Shown: piece after piece, positions 27,209 to 37,143 of the stretch | How the letters are laid out: each line of letters begins with the position of its first letter | How positions within the stretch are numbered: the stretch's first letter is position 1 | Assembly: GCA_015233895.1 (NCBI GenBank) | Contig: JADFXG010000005.1 | Coordinates: 1 to 64,000, forward strand | DNA from: Nitrospirota bacterium | GTDB taxonomy: Bacteria > Nitrospirota > Thermodesulfovibrionia > Thermodesulfovibrionales > Magnetobacteriaceae | DNA: 64,000 nt | Direction: 5' to 3' | Notes under the pieces: model-generated | Database searches by the model: none | What the model was told of the DNA's origin: nothing | Seen by the model: the letters and a program-made list of their open reading frames with translations, nothing else | Program-made: the position numbers and the translations under genes

Positions 27209-27285
27209 TTAGCTGCATAATGGTGGCGGTTATAAATTGAACTTGAAAAAAGTAGTTTTATTGTAGTAAAATAACTTTTTGTAAA

Positions 27286-27367
27286 GCCGATGTGGTGGAA
27301 CTGGTAGACACGCACGTTTGAGGGGCGTGTAGGGTAACCTATGGGGGTTCGAGTCCCCCCGTCGGCA
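27286..27367 (+). tRNA. tRNA-Leu (anticodon GAG)
   Basis: The 82-nt sequence folds as a leucine tRNA: the acceptor arm GCCGATG pairs with CGTCGGC, the anticodon loop reads TTGAGGG with GAG in position, there is a short extra arm, and the T-arm is GGGGG-TTCGAGT-CCCCC. The terminal CCA is not encoded; the next bases are a TA repeat. Confidence 0.93.
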
Positions 27368-27408
27368 TATATATATACCCATCCGCTTTATTATTTAAGA
27401 GAGGCACT

Positions 27409-29655
27409 ATGATTACCAGTATTATATATCTGTTATCTATCGGGTTGCAGCTATCAGTCGGATTATATGCTCTGTCTTTGATTCGCTTAACGGGACGAAA
27501 AACAGCATGGATATTAATCTCTGCCGCAATGCTTTTGATGGCTTTTCGCCGTATAGTATTGTTTTTTTATATACTTTCCGCTGGCAGACAAATAAGCATG
27601 GACGTTTCGGAAATAATTGCCTTTACTATCTCCTGCCTAATGCTGTTGGGTGTTCATTTTATAAGGGAATATTTCTTTTCTATTCATGCTGCCAATGCTA
27701 AGCGCAGGCTTGCTGAGGAGGCAGTGATTGCAAGCGAAATGCGCCTGAAGTCTTATATCAACATAACAGGCCAAATTATATGGGTGACTAATGCTGAAGG
27801 AGAGGTTGTAGAGGACATCCCGTCATTCAGGACATTTTGCGGCCTTAGTTATGAAGAGGTTAAGGGTTCAGGATGGGTGAAAGCCCTGCATCCTGATGAT
27901 GTTGAACACACAATGCAGATATGGAAAAAGGCTGTGGCTGAAAGAAACTTCTATGAGACAGAATTCCGCATGCGCAGACATGACGAGGTTTATCGGGATT
28001 TCCTGGCACGTGGATTTCCTGTCTTTAGAAAAGATGGAAGCATTCTGGAGTGGATCGGCTCCTGTACCGACATTACCGAGCGCAAGCAGGCGGAACAAGA
28101 GATCCTTTTAATTACAAAGCGCCTTCAATTTGCAACCAGCTCAGCTAACATTGGGGTATGGGACTGGGACGTTACCAATAACATAATGACCTGGGATGAC
28201 CAGATGCTTCAACTCTACGGTCTTACGTGGGAAACGTTTCCGGGAGGTGTAGAGGCATGGCAAAATGGCCTGCATCCTGATGACCGTGATACGATCGTTG
28301 AAGAGTGCAAAGCGGCTTTAAGGGGCGAAAAAGAGTGGGATACTGAATTCAGAGTACTGCACCCAAACGGGACTGTAAAACATATAAAAGCCAACGGAAT
28401 GGTAATCCGGGACCATGAGGGTACCCCTGTCCGTATGCTTGGAACAAACTATGATATTACAGAGCGCAAGCTCAAAGAGAAAAGGGAACAATACCGCAGC
28501 TATACCATGCTGTCCACCCTTATAGACAATGTGCCGGATCTTGCCTGGATCAAGGACAGGGAGGGCAGGTTTATTATAGACAATGAAGCACACCGTGTGG
28601 CCGCTAATATGCCTGCCAATGCAATTAACGGGAAAACCGATTTCGATATCTGGCCCACGGATTTAGCAGAGAAACATATTGCTGACGATCAAGCCGTGAT
28701 GGCATCAGGTGTGAGAAAGCATATAGAAGAGCCATATGTGGATGCAAATGGACTATTGCATTTTATTGAGACCATCAAGACACCTGTTAAGGATGAAAAT
28801 GGCGAGGTCATCGGCACAGTAGGTATCGCCCACGACATCACTGAGCGTAAACGAATGGAGGAGGAGTTAAAGGAGTTAAACAGGACTCTTGAGGAGCGTG
28901 TAACTTTGGAGACAAACAGACGTTTAACGCAAGAGCATTTGTTAATTCAACAATCCAAGATGGCGTCCATGGGTGAGATGATTGGGCTAATTGCCCACCA
29001 GTGGAAACAACCAATAAACTCTGTAGGAATAACTATACAGGATTTAAAAGATGCTTATTCCTATGGAGAAGTTGATGATAAATATATTGACAATATTGTT
29101 GTGTCCACGATGCGGCAAATTGATTTTATGTCAAAAACTATAGATGATTTCCGAAACTTCTTTATACCGTCAAAGGAAAAAGTTTTGTTTGATGTAAAAG
29201 CTGCAGTAGATGAACTGCTATCTATATTTACGCATATTTTTAGGAAGAGCACTATAGAAATTTCTGTTAAAGCTGGACAGGATGTGTTAACCTCCACATC
29301 AGGTTATCCCAATGAATTTAAGCAGGTGCTGCTTAATATTTTGAATAACTCAAAGGATGCGATAATCATAAGAAGGGAAAATGCTCCTGAAATACAAGGC
29401 ATTATAGAAATTAATATTACCAATACTGAGGATAAATCTAAAGTTATCGTTTCAGTTAGAGACAATGGTGGTGGAATTCCTGATGATGTATTAGAGAAAA
29501 TATTTGAACCGTTTTTCACAACTAAAGGAACTGAAGGCACAGGGATCGGTCTTTACATGTCAAAAACCATAATTGAGACAAATATGGGCGGTAGCCTGAC
29601 AGTGGGAAATGTTGATGGCGGTGCTGAGATTGTGATAACTTTAGGGCTTACATAA
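27409..29655 (+). CDS. Membrane PAS-domain sensor histidine kinase
   Basis: Three N-terminal membrane helices (about 3-25, 33-55 and 67-88) are followed by three PAS/PAC units (about 110-230, 235-355 and 365-480), each ending in the D-I-T-E-R-K-type PAC signature. A coiled coil and a HisKA-like region follow with the phosphoacceptor His530 (IAHQWKQP). The HATPase domain has an N-box (NILNNSKDA near 645) and glycine motifs DNGGGIP and GTGIGL. No response regulator gene is adjacent; the orphan receiver at 59047 is far away. It senses a small ligand or redox state through its PAS domains. Confidence 0.88.
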   Translation: MITSIIYLLSIGLQLSVGLYALSLIRLTGRKTAWILISAAMLLMAFRRIVLFFYILSAGRQISMDVSEIIAFTISCLMLLGVHFIREYFFSIHAANAKRRLAEEAVIASEMRLKSYINITGQIIWVTNAEGEVVEDIPSFRTFCGLSYEEVKGSGWVKALHPDDVEHTMQIWKKAVAERNFYETEFRMRRHDEVYRDFLARGFPVFRKDGSILEWIGSCTDITERKQAEQEILLITKRLQFATSSANIGVWDWDVTNNIMTWDDQMLQLYGLTWETFPGGVEAWQNGLHPDDRDTIVEECKAALRGEKEWDTEFRVLHPNGTVKHIKANGMVIRDHEGTPVRMLGTNYDITERKLKEKREQYRSYTMLSTLIDNVPDLAWIKDREGRFIIDNEAHRVAANMPANAINGKTDFDIWPTDLAEKHIADDQAVMASGVRKHIEEPYVDANGLLHFIETIKTPVKDENGEVIGTVGIAHDITERKRMEEELKELNRTLEERVTLETNRRLTQEHLLIQQSKMASMGEMIGLIAHQWKQPINSVGITIQDLKDAYSYGEVDDKYIDNIVVSTMRQIDFMSKTIDDFRNFFIPSKEKVLFDVKAAVDELLSIFTHIFRKSTIEISVKAGQDVLTSTSGYPNEFKQVLLNILNNSKDAIIIRRENAPEIQGIIEINITNTEDKSKVIVSVRDNGGGIPDDVLEKIFEPFFTTKGTEGTGIGLYMSKTIIETNMGGSLTVGNVDGGAEIVITLGLT

Positions 29656-29678
29656 ATAATGATTAAGGGAAAAAAATA

Positions 29679-30221
29679 ATGAGTGACAAACAGCAGAGGA
29701 TTTTAGATAAAGCAAAACCAGTAAAACTTCTCATTTTAGATGTTGACGGGGTGCTGACAGACGGCAAGATTGTGTTTGGCAGCGGCAGTAGCGAGATGAA
29801 AAGTTTTAACGTCAGAGATGGCCACGGAATAGTGGTTTTTAAAGAGCAGGGCTTTCATGTGGCAATAATAACCGGAAGAGACTCTGAGGCAGTTACAAGA
29901 CGTGCCACTGAGCTTGGCATCACTGACGTATATCAAAAGTGCTGGGATAAGGTTAAAGCGTATGAGGAACTAAAAGCCAGATATAATCTGAGCAACACAG
30001 AGTGTGCCTACGTTGGAGATGACATTGTGGATATTCCGCTGCTTCTGCGCGTAGGATTTGGCATAACAGTTGGGGACGGGCACCCTGATGCTAAGGCAGT
30101 TTCCGCCTATGTTACCGAAAACTATGGCGGTAACGGAGCAGTTCGTGAAGTGTGTGAGTTAATACTGAAAACGAAAAACCTCTGGGATAAAATCATAGGT
30201 GATTTGAAAAAAGTCAGTTGA
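29679..30221 (+). CDS. kdsC: KdsC 3-deoxy-D-manno-octulosonate-8-phosphate phosphatase
   Basis: The 180-residue HAD-type phosphatase has motif I LDVDGVLTDG near residue 19, a central ITGRDS and RATELGI region, and motif III/IV GDDIVDIPLL near 115. Size and the lack of a cap domain match KdsC, which dephosphorylates Kdo-8-phosphate in lipopolysaccharide synthesis. The gene follows the kinase by 23 bases, and GGG purine runs precede the ATG. Other Kdo genes are not in the window. Confidence 0.88.
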   Translation: MSDKQQRILDKAKPVKLLILDVDGVLTDGKIVFGSGSSEMKSFNVRDGHGIVVFKEQGFHVAIITGRDSEAVTRRATELGITDVYQKCWDKVKAYEELKARYNLSNTECAYVGDDIVDIPLLLRVGFGITVGDGHPDAKAVSAYVTENYGGNGAVREVCELILKTKNLWDKIIGDLKKVS

Positions 30222-30235
30222 ATACAAAAGCTGTG

Positions 30236-32233
30236 CTATCTGCTAACTGACCTTTCCTTTATCGAATGTTTTATTGAAATAAGAAATGGAATGGCCTCAC
30301 TCTGTAAAATATCCGGAATTAAGTCTGAGTTTTCTACAACACTCAACACCGGCAGATTGACCGACATCAGCACCTTGCCGGCCTCTATTATGGCATCTAT
30401 TTCGCTGCAGCTCTCCTCATGATATGCCGGCTTAAAGTTAGCAGCATCAGTTTTCATCAGATGACGGTTGTCTGCCATTTTAATCAAAATCAACAATAAA
30501 GATATTCGAGCGGCTTTGTGCCACAAGTCAGGATCGTCTATAAAAACAGCCCCATCTATGTGGAAATCACCGTCAATATACATTTTGACAAAAATTTCCG
30601 GCTCAGACCCCGCGATTATAGAACCAGAGAGGCTGGCGCTTTTATCATCCAGCATTTTCCATATTATTTTAAGTAATGTCTGGTTTTCAGTGAATATTGA
30701 GTATGCTAAAAGGCTAAAAATTATTCTTGAAACATAAATGCCTTTTAGCCTTGCCCGTACATTTTCCAATATATCCGTTTTTATTTCATCAATCCGTCTG
30801 AATTTGTCTTTTTTATAGTAAGAGGATACTTTTTGGTGAAAAGCAGCAAACAACTCAGACCATTGTTCAAGCATGTTAATAGTTGTAACCTCTGTGGCTT
30901 TTCTTTGGAGATCTTCAAGTGATGAGTAAACAGAGAGTCCATCGCTCATTTCAATATACTTTTTACGATTCAATTCAATTAGAGTCTGATTATAAATCTC
31001 AACAGAAAAAGGGGCTGGGGCAGGTAACAGCCGAAGTTCGTTGAAAAAAGCAGTGATAATTTCCTGAGAACCCTTTAGTGCTGCATTTTTTAAGGATTTA
31101 GCGAGGGATTCATTTAAAATATCAAGATATTCATAAGCGAAATCCTCTTTCCTGAACACAGAGTCGGTAAACCATAAAAAAACTGTTTCAGGAGTTTGTG
31201 ATTTTTGGGACATTTCAGAAAATATCTCTATACAGCGTTTTATCAGATCCGGGTTATTGCCGTAGCATGAGACGGCAGAAAATATTCCGGCCGCTGACCG
31301 CTCAATAATTGCAGACACCGCAGGGTTGTTGCAAATGGCAGCTTCAGAGTGTATTTTTGCAATTTGTTCCAAGGGTAAAAGGAGGTTTATCTGAAAATTT
31401 GCAGGAGACTTATTGCCCTCTGAGGTTACGGTTTCCTCCGCTGTAAAGACAGCAGATACATCGTCAGTGCTTAACTTTAATAAGTAAGAGGCAAGGTGAT
31501 GCAGCTCAGAGAGAGTTTTTGCGAGGTTTTTACTGTTATGGACTTTTACCTCTTTTGATAACATTTCACCAATGCTTTGGAGAGATTCGGCAAACAGAGC
31601 AAATCTATTGTTCACTCTCTTTTTTAACACACAATCCCATGCCTTGCTGAGCAGCCTGTCAAGTGCAAAACCTGCGTCTGAAACAAAAAGCCTCATCTTG
31701 ATAAGAAAACTAAGGGATGTCCACAGTATAAATGAAAATATTATCAGTGCAGCCCACGCCGACACTGCCCACAGATAACTGTCCGGCAACTCACGAATGA
31801 AAAACTTCAATACAACACTGTACAGCAAACTGAAGGCAAGTAAAAAAGGCAACAGTTTTGCCTCCCATATACTGAAAAATAACTCTGATATCTTAGACGT
31901 CCCGTATTTGTTATCAGCCCTGTCCATTACCATGTAAGAAATCGGAATTAAAAGCGCAAACACGGCGGTATTAAAAATTATTATATCGTTTAAAAAACCG
32001 GCCCCAGGCATTACGAATTTGTTTATGTGCCATGAAAAATCAATCTGGCCCTCAACCCATGGAACGTACAACCTGTTTTGCCGAAGTTTCTGATACTTAG
32101 CGATAAAAGATTCCTTATATTTTAAATAATAGACAGCAGAAGAGACTGTCATCCCAAGGACGAAAAGCCCTAACGAGTATAAAACGTACTTTAAACCCTT
32201 CACAGCAGTGGTATTATACAGCTTATCTGCCAA
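30236..32233 (-). CDS. Large membrane protein of unknown function
   Basis: The 665 residues show about five hydrophobic helices in the first 185 residues (near 15-37, 82-105, 125-145, 150-175) and then a long helical, mostly soluble region with no recognised motif. I do not recognise the family. The gene is convergent with kdsC (15 bases apart) and divergent from the channel-like gene at 32430, from which it is separated by 196 bases that may hold both promoters. Base composition is like its neighbours. Confidence 0.65.
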   Translation of the reverse strand: MADKLYNTTAVKGLKYVLYSLGLFVLGMTVSSAVYYLKYKESFIAKYQKLRQNRLYVPWVEGQIDFSWHINKFVMPGAGFLNDIIIFNTAVFALLIPISYMVMDRADNKYGTSKISELFFSIWEAKLLPFLLAFSLLYSVVLKFFIRELPDSYLWAVSAWAALIIFSFILWTSLSFLIKMRLFVSDAGFALDRLLSKAWDCVLKKRVNNRFALFAESLQSIGEMLSKEVKVHNSKNLAKTLSELHHLASYLLKLSTDDVSAVFTAEETVTSEGNKSPANFQINLLLPLEQIAKIHSEAAICNNPAVSAIIERSAAGIFSAVSCYGNNPDLIKRCIEIFSEMSQKSQTPETVFLWFTDSVFRKEDFAYEYLDILNESLAKSLKNAALKGSQEIITAFFNELRLLPAPAPFSVEIYNQTLIELNRKKYIEMSDGLSVYSSLEDLQRKATEVTTINMLEQWSELFAAFHQKVSSYYKKDKFRRIDEIKTDILENVRARLKGIYVSRIIFSLLAYSIFTENQTLLKIIWKMLDDKSASLSGSIIAGSEPEIFVKMYIDGDFHIDGAVFIDDPDLWHKAARISLLLILIKMADNRHLMKTDAANFKPAYHEESCSEIDAIIEAGKVLMSVNLPVLSVVENSDLIPDILQSEAIPFLISIKHSIKERSVSR

Positions 32234-32301
32234 TAAAGGCTATTGAAATTTTAAATTTTTGCGGAAGCAGACCACTTAACAAAAAGATACCGGCATGCGT
32301 G

Positions 32302-32331
32302 TTGACATTCATTGCGCTGTTAAATTAGTAT
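32302..32331 (+). promoter_or_regulatory. Possible promoter of the channel/radical SAM operon
   Basis: TTGACA (32302-32307) and TAGTAT (32326-32331) lie 18 bases apart, about 100 bases before the start of the channel-like gene. The -35 box is exact and the -10 box weak. Confidence 0.35.
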
Positions 32332-32429
32332 AAGCCACATTTTAGACAACGGAGTGTAAATGGCTCCTTGACTCAAAGTGTTTTTTAAATAATTATACCA
32401 ATTAGAATTAATAGCACTAGGAGGGAGAC

Positions 32430-33536
32430 ATGTTCTTATCAAAACTGCGAAATCTGAGCCATGAAAAAAGGCAGCGAGTTTTCACATATTCGCTTATAAT
32501 TGCAGCTCTGTATACGTTAATCATTGTTTTTTCAGCTTCGATGATGTATCACAATCGCGCGCTTTCAGATGCAAAACATAAACTGAGGATGAGCCCTACC
32601 GGAGCTGAGCCAGGACGAACACCACCGGATCCACTGCCTGCAACAGGCAACTATGCCACGGTTAAAACAGGCACCTACGTTGAAGACGTTGACAACTTGT
32701 CAATTAAAGACAGCATGTGGAGCGTCAATTTTTATATATGGTTTTCATGGCAAGGAGATGCTAAGCTCGACCCCGGAGGTAAACTTGTAGTTGTCGATGG
32801 CGTGGTAAACAAAAAAGAGCTTTTGGAGGATTACCATGGCAAAGACGGCATCAATTACCAGAGATACAGGATTTCTGCAAAGATAATCAAGTTTTTCGAT
32901 ACAGCCCGTGTGCCTATAGAAGACCACATGCTCAATATCTACGTGGAGGATGGCTCAAGGGATGGCACAAAGCTCCGGTATGTGGCCGATGAAACCTCTA
33001 ATATTAGTTCAAGGTTGAATATTCCCGGCTTTAAAATCACAGGCTTCAGCAATGTAGTTAAAACGCATACTTATAAATCAAGTTATGGTGATCCGAGAGT
33101 TTCCTCTGACAGCAAAAAAGTATTCTCACAGTATATAGCTGCGGTCCGGATTAAGCGGATAGATTTCGGATTTTATCTCAAAATCTTTCTCTCTTTGTTT
33201 GCCGCACTGTTGCTTACCCTTTCCAGCTTTTTTATCAAACCCTCCGATGTAGGGCCTCGCTTTGCTTTACCTACGGGCGCATACTTTGGCGCTGTGGCTA
33301 ACACCTACCTTGCTAATTCACTTTTGCCCACCTCTGGTTCATTCGGACTGGTGGACCACGTGGCAGGGATAGGCCTCTTTACTATTTTTATCTCGATAGC
33401 CGTCTCACTGCTTTCCAACTACTACGCCCGCATGGAGGATAAAGAGCTTTCATTAGCTCTGGACAGAATAATGTTTTTGGTGGTGGGTATATGTTGTGTT
33501 GCTGCTAATATTATTATTCCATGGTGTGCCAGATAG
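32430..33536 (+). CDS. Pentameric ligand-gated ion channel homologue (Cys-loop superfamily, prokaryotic type)
   Basis: The residue order matches prokaryotic pLGICs such as GLIC. After an N-terminal hydrophobic helix (18-39), an extracytoplasmic beta-domain (about 85-245) contains FSWQGDAKLDP (loop D-like W/D motif, Trp107/Asp110), VPIEDHMLNIYVED in the place of the FPFD...L.I Pro-loop (161-174) and GFKITGFSNVV (200-210). Four membrane helices follow: M1 247-269, M2 277-297, M3 308-329 and M4 343-365. The M2-M3 turn LLPTSGSFGLVDH matches the LP..SY...D loop of the family. The Cys-loop disulfide is absent, as in other bacterial members. The usual Pro in M1 is missing. A strong GGAGG precedes the ATG. 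The ligand is unknown, and the gene overlaps the next frame. Confidence 0.8.
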   Translation: MFLSKLRNLSHEKRQRVFTYSLIIAALYTLIIVFSASMMYHNRALSDAKHKLRMSPTGAEPGRTPPDPLPATGNYATVKTGTYVEDVDNLSIKDSMWSVNFYIWFSWQGDAKLDPGGKLVVVDGVVNKKELLEDYHGKDGINYQRYRISAKIIKFFDTARVPIEDHMLNIYVEDGSRDGTKLRYVADETSNISSRLNIPGFKITGFSNVVKTHTYKSSYGDPRVSSDSKKVFSQYIAAVRIKRIDFGFYLKIFLSLFAALLLTLSSFFIKPSDVGPRFALPTGAYFGAVANTYLANSLLPTSGSFGLVDHVAGIGLFTIFISIAVSLLSNYYARMEDKELSLALDRIMFLVVGICCVAANIIIPWCAR

Positions 33537-34461
33537 AATGCCCTTAACGCCTGTCCCAAACTCAGAAGCACACAACATATTTATACTCACATCACTGATT
33601 TGGATATTTTTAGCAGCCTATTGGATATTTAAGTACAGTAAAATCTCCTATGGCTATCCGGCTGACAAATCTCAACCCGTTCCGTATGAAGCGGCTTATA
33701 TGAAAAAAGGCAGAAATCATGCCGTCACGGTTTGTTTGTTTGATTTAATACAAAGAGGCTATATTGTTGTTGATGAGGCAAAAGATTTGACAGCTACGGG
33801 AAACACTGAGGGCTTAAACACAGCTGAGAATGCGTTAATAGATACAGTCCGTGTAAAGTCCTCAATTGCTGGAATATTTGCTCAGCGTGATCAGCTAAAA
33901 CGCTTTGAATATTATACACTCCGCTCTCTTACAGTAAAGGGTTTGATAAAAGATTCAAAAGAGACAAACCGCTTTTGCAAAAACCTGCGGATGTTTGCCA
34001 TCATTTCGGCTATTGCCCTTACGGCAGTTAACCTGTATCTGGAGTTTCCTGCTGGCGAAGGGATGATGTTGTTTTCACTCTTAGTGCCGGCAATTGCTTT
34101 TATATCTTCATATGTAATGCAAAGGACAACAATAAAGACAAATAGAGGTAAGGCATATTTAACCCATCTGGAGAATAAAATAGCAGCTTCTAACCACGTA
34201 TCAGGTTCAGATGGACATTATGACCCAACCCTAAGTTATGCTGTAGCAGTGCTGGGTATGGCTGTGTTAGCGGGTACGGTATTTAGCGGCATATCGGAGG
34301 CAATTTATTATCACGGAGGGGCTGCAGGGAGCAGCGGCGGGTGTAGTGGCTGTTCTTCAGGCGACATTGGCTCTGGCAGCAGCTGTAGTGGCTGCTCCTC
34401 TGGTGATAGCGGCGGAGACAGTGGCGGATGCAGCGGCTGTGGCGGCGGTGGTGGAGATTAG
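33496..34461 (+). CDS. TIGR04222-type membrane protein with a Gly/Ser/Cys tail
   Basis: The protein has an N-terminal helix (about 25-47), a soluble domain rich in helices (about 55-165), three helices (about 166-184, 189-208 and 248-266) and a low-complexity tail (274-321) of Gly, Ser, Asp and Cys. All six tail cysteines lie in three CSGC motifs at 283-286, 297-300 and 312-315. The longest frame overlaps the channel gene by 41 bases; an ATG at 33538, two bases after that gene's stop, is the likelier start. The next gene is a radical SAM/SPASM enzyme, so the tail could be its substrate. The family assignment rests on this layout and tail type. Confidence 0.7.
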   Translation: MLLLILLFHGVPDRMPLTPVPNSEAHNIFILTSLIWIFLAAYWIFKYSKISYGYPADKSQPVPYEAAYMKKGRNHAVTVCLFDLIQRGYIVVDEAKDLTATGNTEGLNTAENALIDTVRVKSSIAGIFAQRDQLKRFEYYTLRSLTVKGLIKDSKETNRFCKNLRMFAIISAIALTAVNLYLEFPAGEGMMLFSLLVPAIAFISSYVMQRTTIKTNRGKAYLTHLENKIAASNHVSGSDGHYDPTLSYAVAVLGMAVLAGTVFSGISEAIYYHGGAAGSSGGCSGCSSGDIGSGSSCSGCSSGDSGGDSGGCSGCGGGGGD

Positions 34462-35480
34462 ATTCCCCTGTGCTTAAAGTGTGGGGATTTGACGGGCCTT
34501 TTTATCTGCAGTGGCACATCACTGAGCATTGTAACCTTAACTGCATACACTGCTACAGGGAGGGAAACGCTGCTGAACCAGAGATATCCGCTTTGATGGG
34601 TGTACTAAAAAACTTTAACCGGTTTTTAAAGTCAATCCACAAAAGGGGTAGAATTCAGATAAGCGGCGGCGAGCCTTTCTTGTCAGAGCATTTATTTTCA
34701 ATACTTATGGAGGCTAAAAAGAGCGGCTATCCAATCCGGGTGCTTTCAAACGGGACTGTAATGTCTAAAGATTTAGCAAAACGACTGAATGAGTCAGGGT
34801 GCCGTATTGTTCAGGTGTCTTTTGAGGGCTCTGAGGAAATTCATGATAAAATCAGAGGGATTGGTTCCTTTAAAAAGGCTCTTGACGGCACAAAGATACT
34901 GTGTGAGGAAAATGTCGAGGTGACTGCCATGATGACCGTATCAGACATTAATTATAAGGCATTAACAGAAACAATTAAACTTACCACTCCGTATATACGA
35001 CGTTTTGCTTTTTCGCGGCTTGTGCCGTGGGGGAGGGCTTTGACACTTGCTGATTCTATGTTGACAACAAAACAGGTAAAAAGTCTGTTCAGGGAATTTC
35101 ATAAATTAAACTTAAATACTGAAAATCAAAAAGGTGCGGAGGTATCAAAGACGTATCGGGACCCTTTGTGGCAGGGGTTTTTTGGAAAAGTAAACCCGCT
35201 CCTTTTAGGCGGCTGTTCAATTGGCTACAATGGAATATGCGTTGACACCGATGGCACAGTGTATCCGTGCAGGCGGCTTCCGGTCTCTCTTGGCAATGTG
35301 CACGATACGGATTTAACTGAGATATGGAAATCTGAGATTTTACGGGAACTCAGAAACCGGGACTTATTAAAAGGTAAATGCAGAGGGTGTAAACTTAGGT
35401 GGCAGTGCGGAGGATGCAGAGCCATAGCGTATGCCAAGACGGGTGATTATCTATCTGAAGACCCGCAGTGCTTTAATTAA
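34428..35480 (+). CDS. Radical SAM/SPASM domain protein
   Basis: The radical SAM cluster motif CxxxCxxC (CNLNCIHC, Cys35, 39 and 42) is followed by the SAM-binding GGEP motif (near 75). The C-terminal SPASM domain has cysteines GGCSIGYNGIC, YPC, a CxxCxxxxxC group (CRGCKLRWQC), GGC and a last Cys near 349, enough for two extra [4Fe-4S] clusters. SPASM enzymes typically modify peptides at Cys or other residues. The longest frame overlaps the Cys-tail gene by 34 bases; a GTG at 34470 is an alternative start. No separate short precursor peptide is seen, which points to the CSGC tail as candidate substrate. Confidence 0.88.
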   Translation: MQRLWRRWWRLDSPVLKVWGFDGPFYLQWHITEHCNLNCIHCYREGNAAEPEISALMGVLKNFNRFLKSIHKRGRIQISGGEPFLSEHLFSILMEAKKSGYPIRVLSNGTVMSKDLAKRLNESGCRIVQVSFEGSEEIHDKIRGIGSFKKALDGTKILCEENVEVTAMMTVSDINYKALTETIKLTTPYIRRFAFSRLVPWGRALTLADSMLTTKQVKSLFREFHKLNLNTENQKGAEVSKTYRDPLWQGFFGKVNPLLLGGCSIGYNGICVDTDGTVYPCRRLPVSLGNVHDTDLTEIWKSEILRELRNRDLLKGKCRGCKLRWQCGGCRAIAYAKTGDYLSEDPQCFN

Positions 35481-35503
35481 ACTCAATATGGTTAAATAGA
35501 AAA

Positions 35504-37126
35504 ATGAAAGATTTTTTAAAAAAGATAACAACCGGTAGCTCCGGAGATATTATCACAGCAGCTATTTTTATAATTGTTTTAACTGTGTTTGTTTTCATAG
35601 AAGTCAGGGGTTTTGATTTTGTTAATTTAGACGATACCAAGTACATATTCGAGAATCAACGGGTAATTCACGGTTTAACACTTGATAATGTGCTCTGGGC
35701 ATTTAAAACGACTTATTCTTTTTACTGGCAGCCACTTACGTGGCTTACCCATATGCTGGATATAGAAATGTACGGGCTTAACGCTGGCGGCCATCATATA
35801 ACAAATCTCATTATTCACATTCTTAACTCAATCCTGCTGTTTTACGCCTTCTACCTGATAAACGCTGATATGCTAAGAAGCGGAGCGCTTGCCGCCTTGT
35901 TTGCTCTCCACCCCATGCACGTGGAATCTGTTGCATGGATAGCTGAACGAAAGGATGTGCTGACGGCATTTTTCTATATCGCTGCGGTTGCCCTGTATTT
36001 TAGTTATGCTAAAAAACCGTCACTGAGAAAATACATATACGTGGCAATAGCCTTTGTTTTAAGCATAATGTCAAAACCAATGGCCGTGACTCTTCCTGTT
36101 TCTCTCCTTTTGCTTGACGTATGGCCATGTGGCAGATTTAAGTTTGAAGGCAGTATCGCACAGTTTTTAAAATTTAACAAGGCTTTGTTTTATGAGAAAA
36201 TCCCATTTTTTGTAATATCGGTGATTACTGCAATTGTCACATTTTTTGCTCAAAAAGAGGTAGGAGCTGTTGCCTCTCTGGAAAATCTCCCTGTGTCTTT
36301 AAGACTTGAAAACGCACTGGTGTCGTATGTTAAATATGTTTATAAGCTGTTCTATCCGGTTGAGCTGGCTTGCCTGTATCCCCTTCCCCGCACGATACCC
36401 CTATTGCAACCGGTGTTGGCTTTATTGGCACTTGTGGTGGTGTCAGCCATTGCCGTTTTAACTATTAAGAAGGCGCCATACATTTTTGCCGGATGGTTTT
36501 GGTTTGTTATCACTATGCTGCCTGTAATCGGGCTTGTACAGGTTGGGAATCAGTCAATGGCTGACAGATTTACATATATTCCCTATATAGGACTGTTTGC
36601 TATTGTGGTAACGGCAATACCTGAGCCAAAAACCAACGCTAAAAAAGCTCTGGCCTCTGCCTTAGCGTTTATTGTGCTTTTGTTTTGCGTAGTGCTTTCC
36701 AAAAAACAGGTTTCCTTCTGGCAAAACTCTGTTACGCTATTTAAACATACCTTAGCAGTAACAAAAGATAATGTTGTGATTTTAAATAATCTCGGAGCTA
36801 GTCTTATCTCGATGGGTAGGTCAGATGAGGCCGTCGGATATTTTAAACAAGCAGTGGAAATTAATCCTATCTATGTAGAAGCCAACGTAAACTATGCAAA
36901 TGCACTGGTACGGCTCAGACAGGCTGATAATAGTATTTTATACTATAATATAGCTCTCAAACTAAAACCTAATATACCCGAGGCGTATAACGGCCTTGGC
37001 ACTGCTATGATTGTTAAAGGAAACAAAGATGAGGCCGCAAGATACTTCAAAAAGGCCATCCAACTACGCCCAGGATATGAAGATGCCCTGTTTAATCTGA
37101 GGCTTATTGAAAGAGGTGTAAAATAA
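35504..37126 (+). CDS. TMTC-like GT-C membrane glycosyltransferase with TPRs
   Basis: The N-terminal membrane region (residues 15-400, about ten helices) has the GT-C signature NLDDTKYI near residue 44 and conserved SFYWQPLTWLTHMLD and HPMHVESVAW segments, as in TMTC/O-mannosyltransferase-like proteins. The C-terminal part (about 425-535) has three TPR units. Relatives transfer a sugar from a polyprenyl-phosphate donor to proteins on the outer face. It follows the radical SAM gene by 23 bases, so it may share the operon, although a shared function is only a guess. Confidence 0.8.
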   Translation: MKDFLKKITTGSSGDIITAAIFIIVLTVFVFIEVRGFDFVNLDDTKYIFENQRVIHGLTLDNVLWAFKTTYSFYWQPLTWLTHMLDIEMYGLNAGGHHITNLIIHILNSILLFYAFYLINADMLRSGALAALFALHPMHVESVAWIAERKDVLTAFFYIAAVALYFSYAKKPSLRKYIYVAIAFVLSIMSKPMAVTLPVSLLLLDVWPCGRFKFEGSIAQFLKFNKALFYEKIPFFVISVITAIVTFFAQKEVGAVASLENLPVSLRLENALVSYVKYVYKLFYPVELACLYPLPRTIPLLQPVLALLALVVVSAIAVLTIKKAPYIFAGWFWFVITMLPVIGLVQVGNQSMADRFTYIPYIGLFAIVVTAIPEPKTNAKKALASALAFIVLLFCVVLSKKQVSFWQNSVTLFKHTLAVTKDNVVILNNLGASLISMGRSDEAVGYFKQAVEINPIYVEANVNYANALVRLRQADNSILYYNIALKLKPNIPEAYNGLGTAMIVKGNKDEAARYFKKAIQLRPGYEDALFNLRLIERGVK

Positions 37127-37143
37127 TGAAGCTCCACATTATT

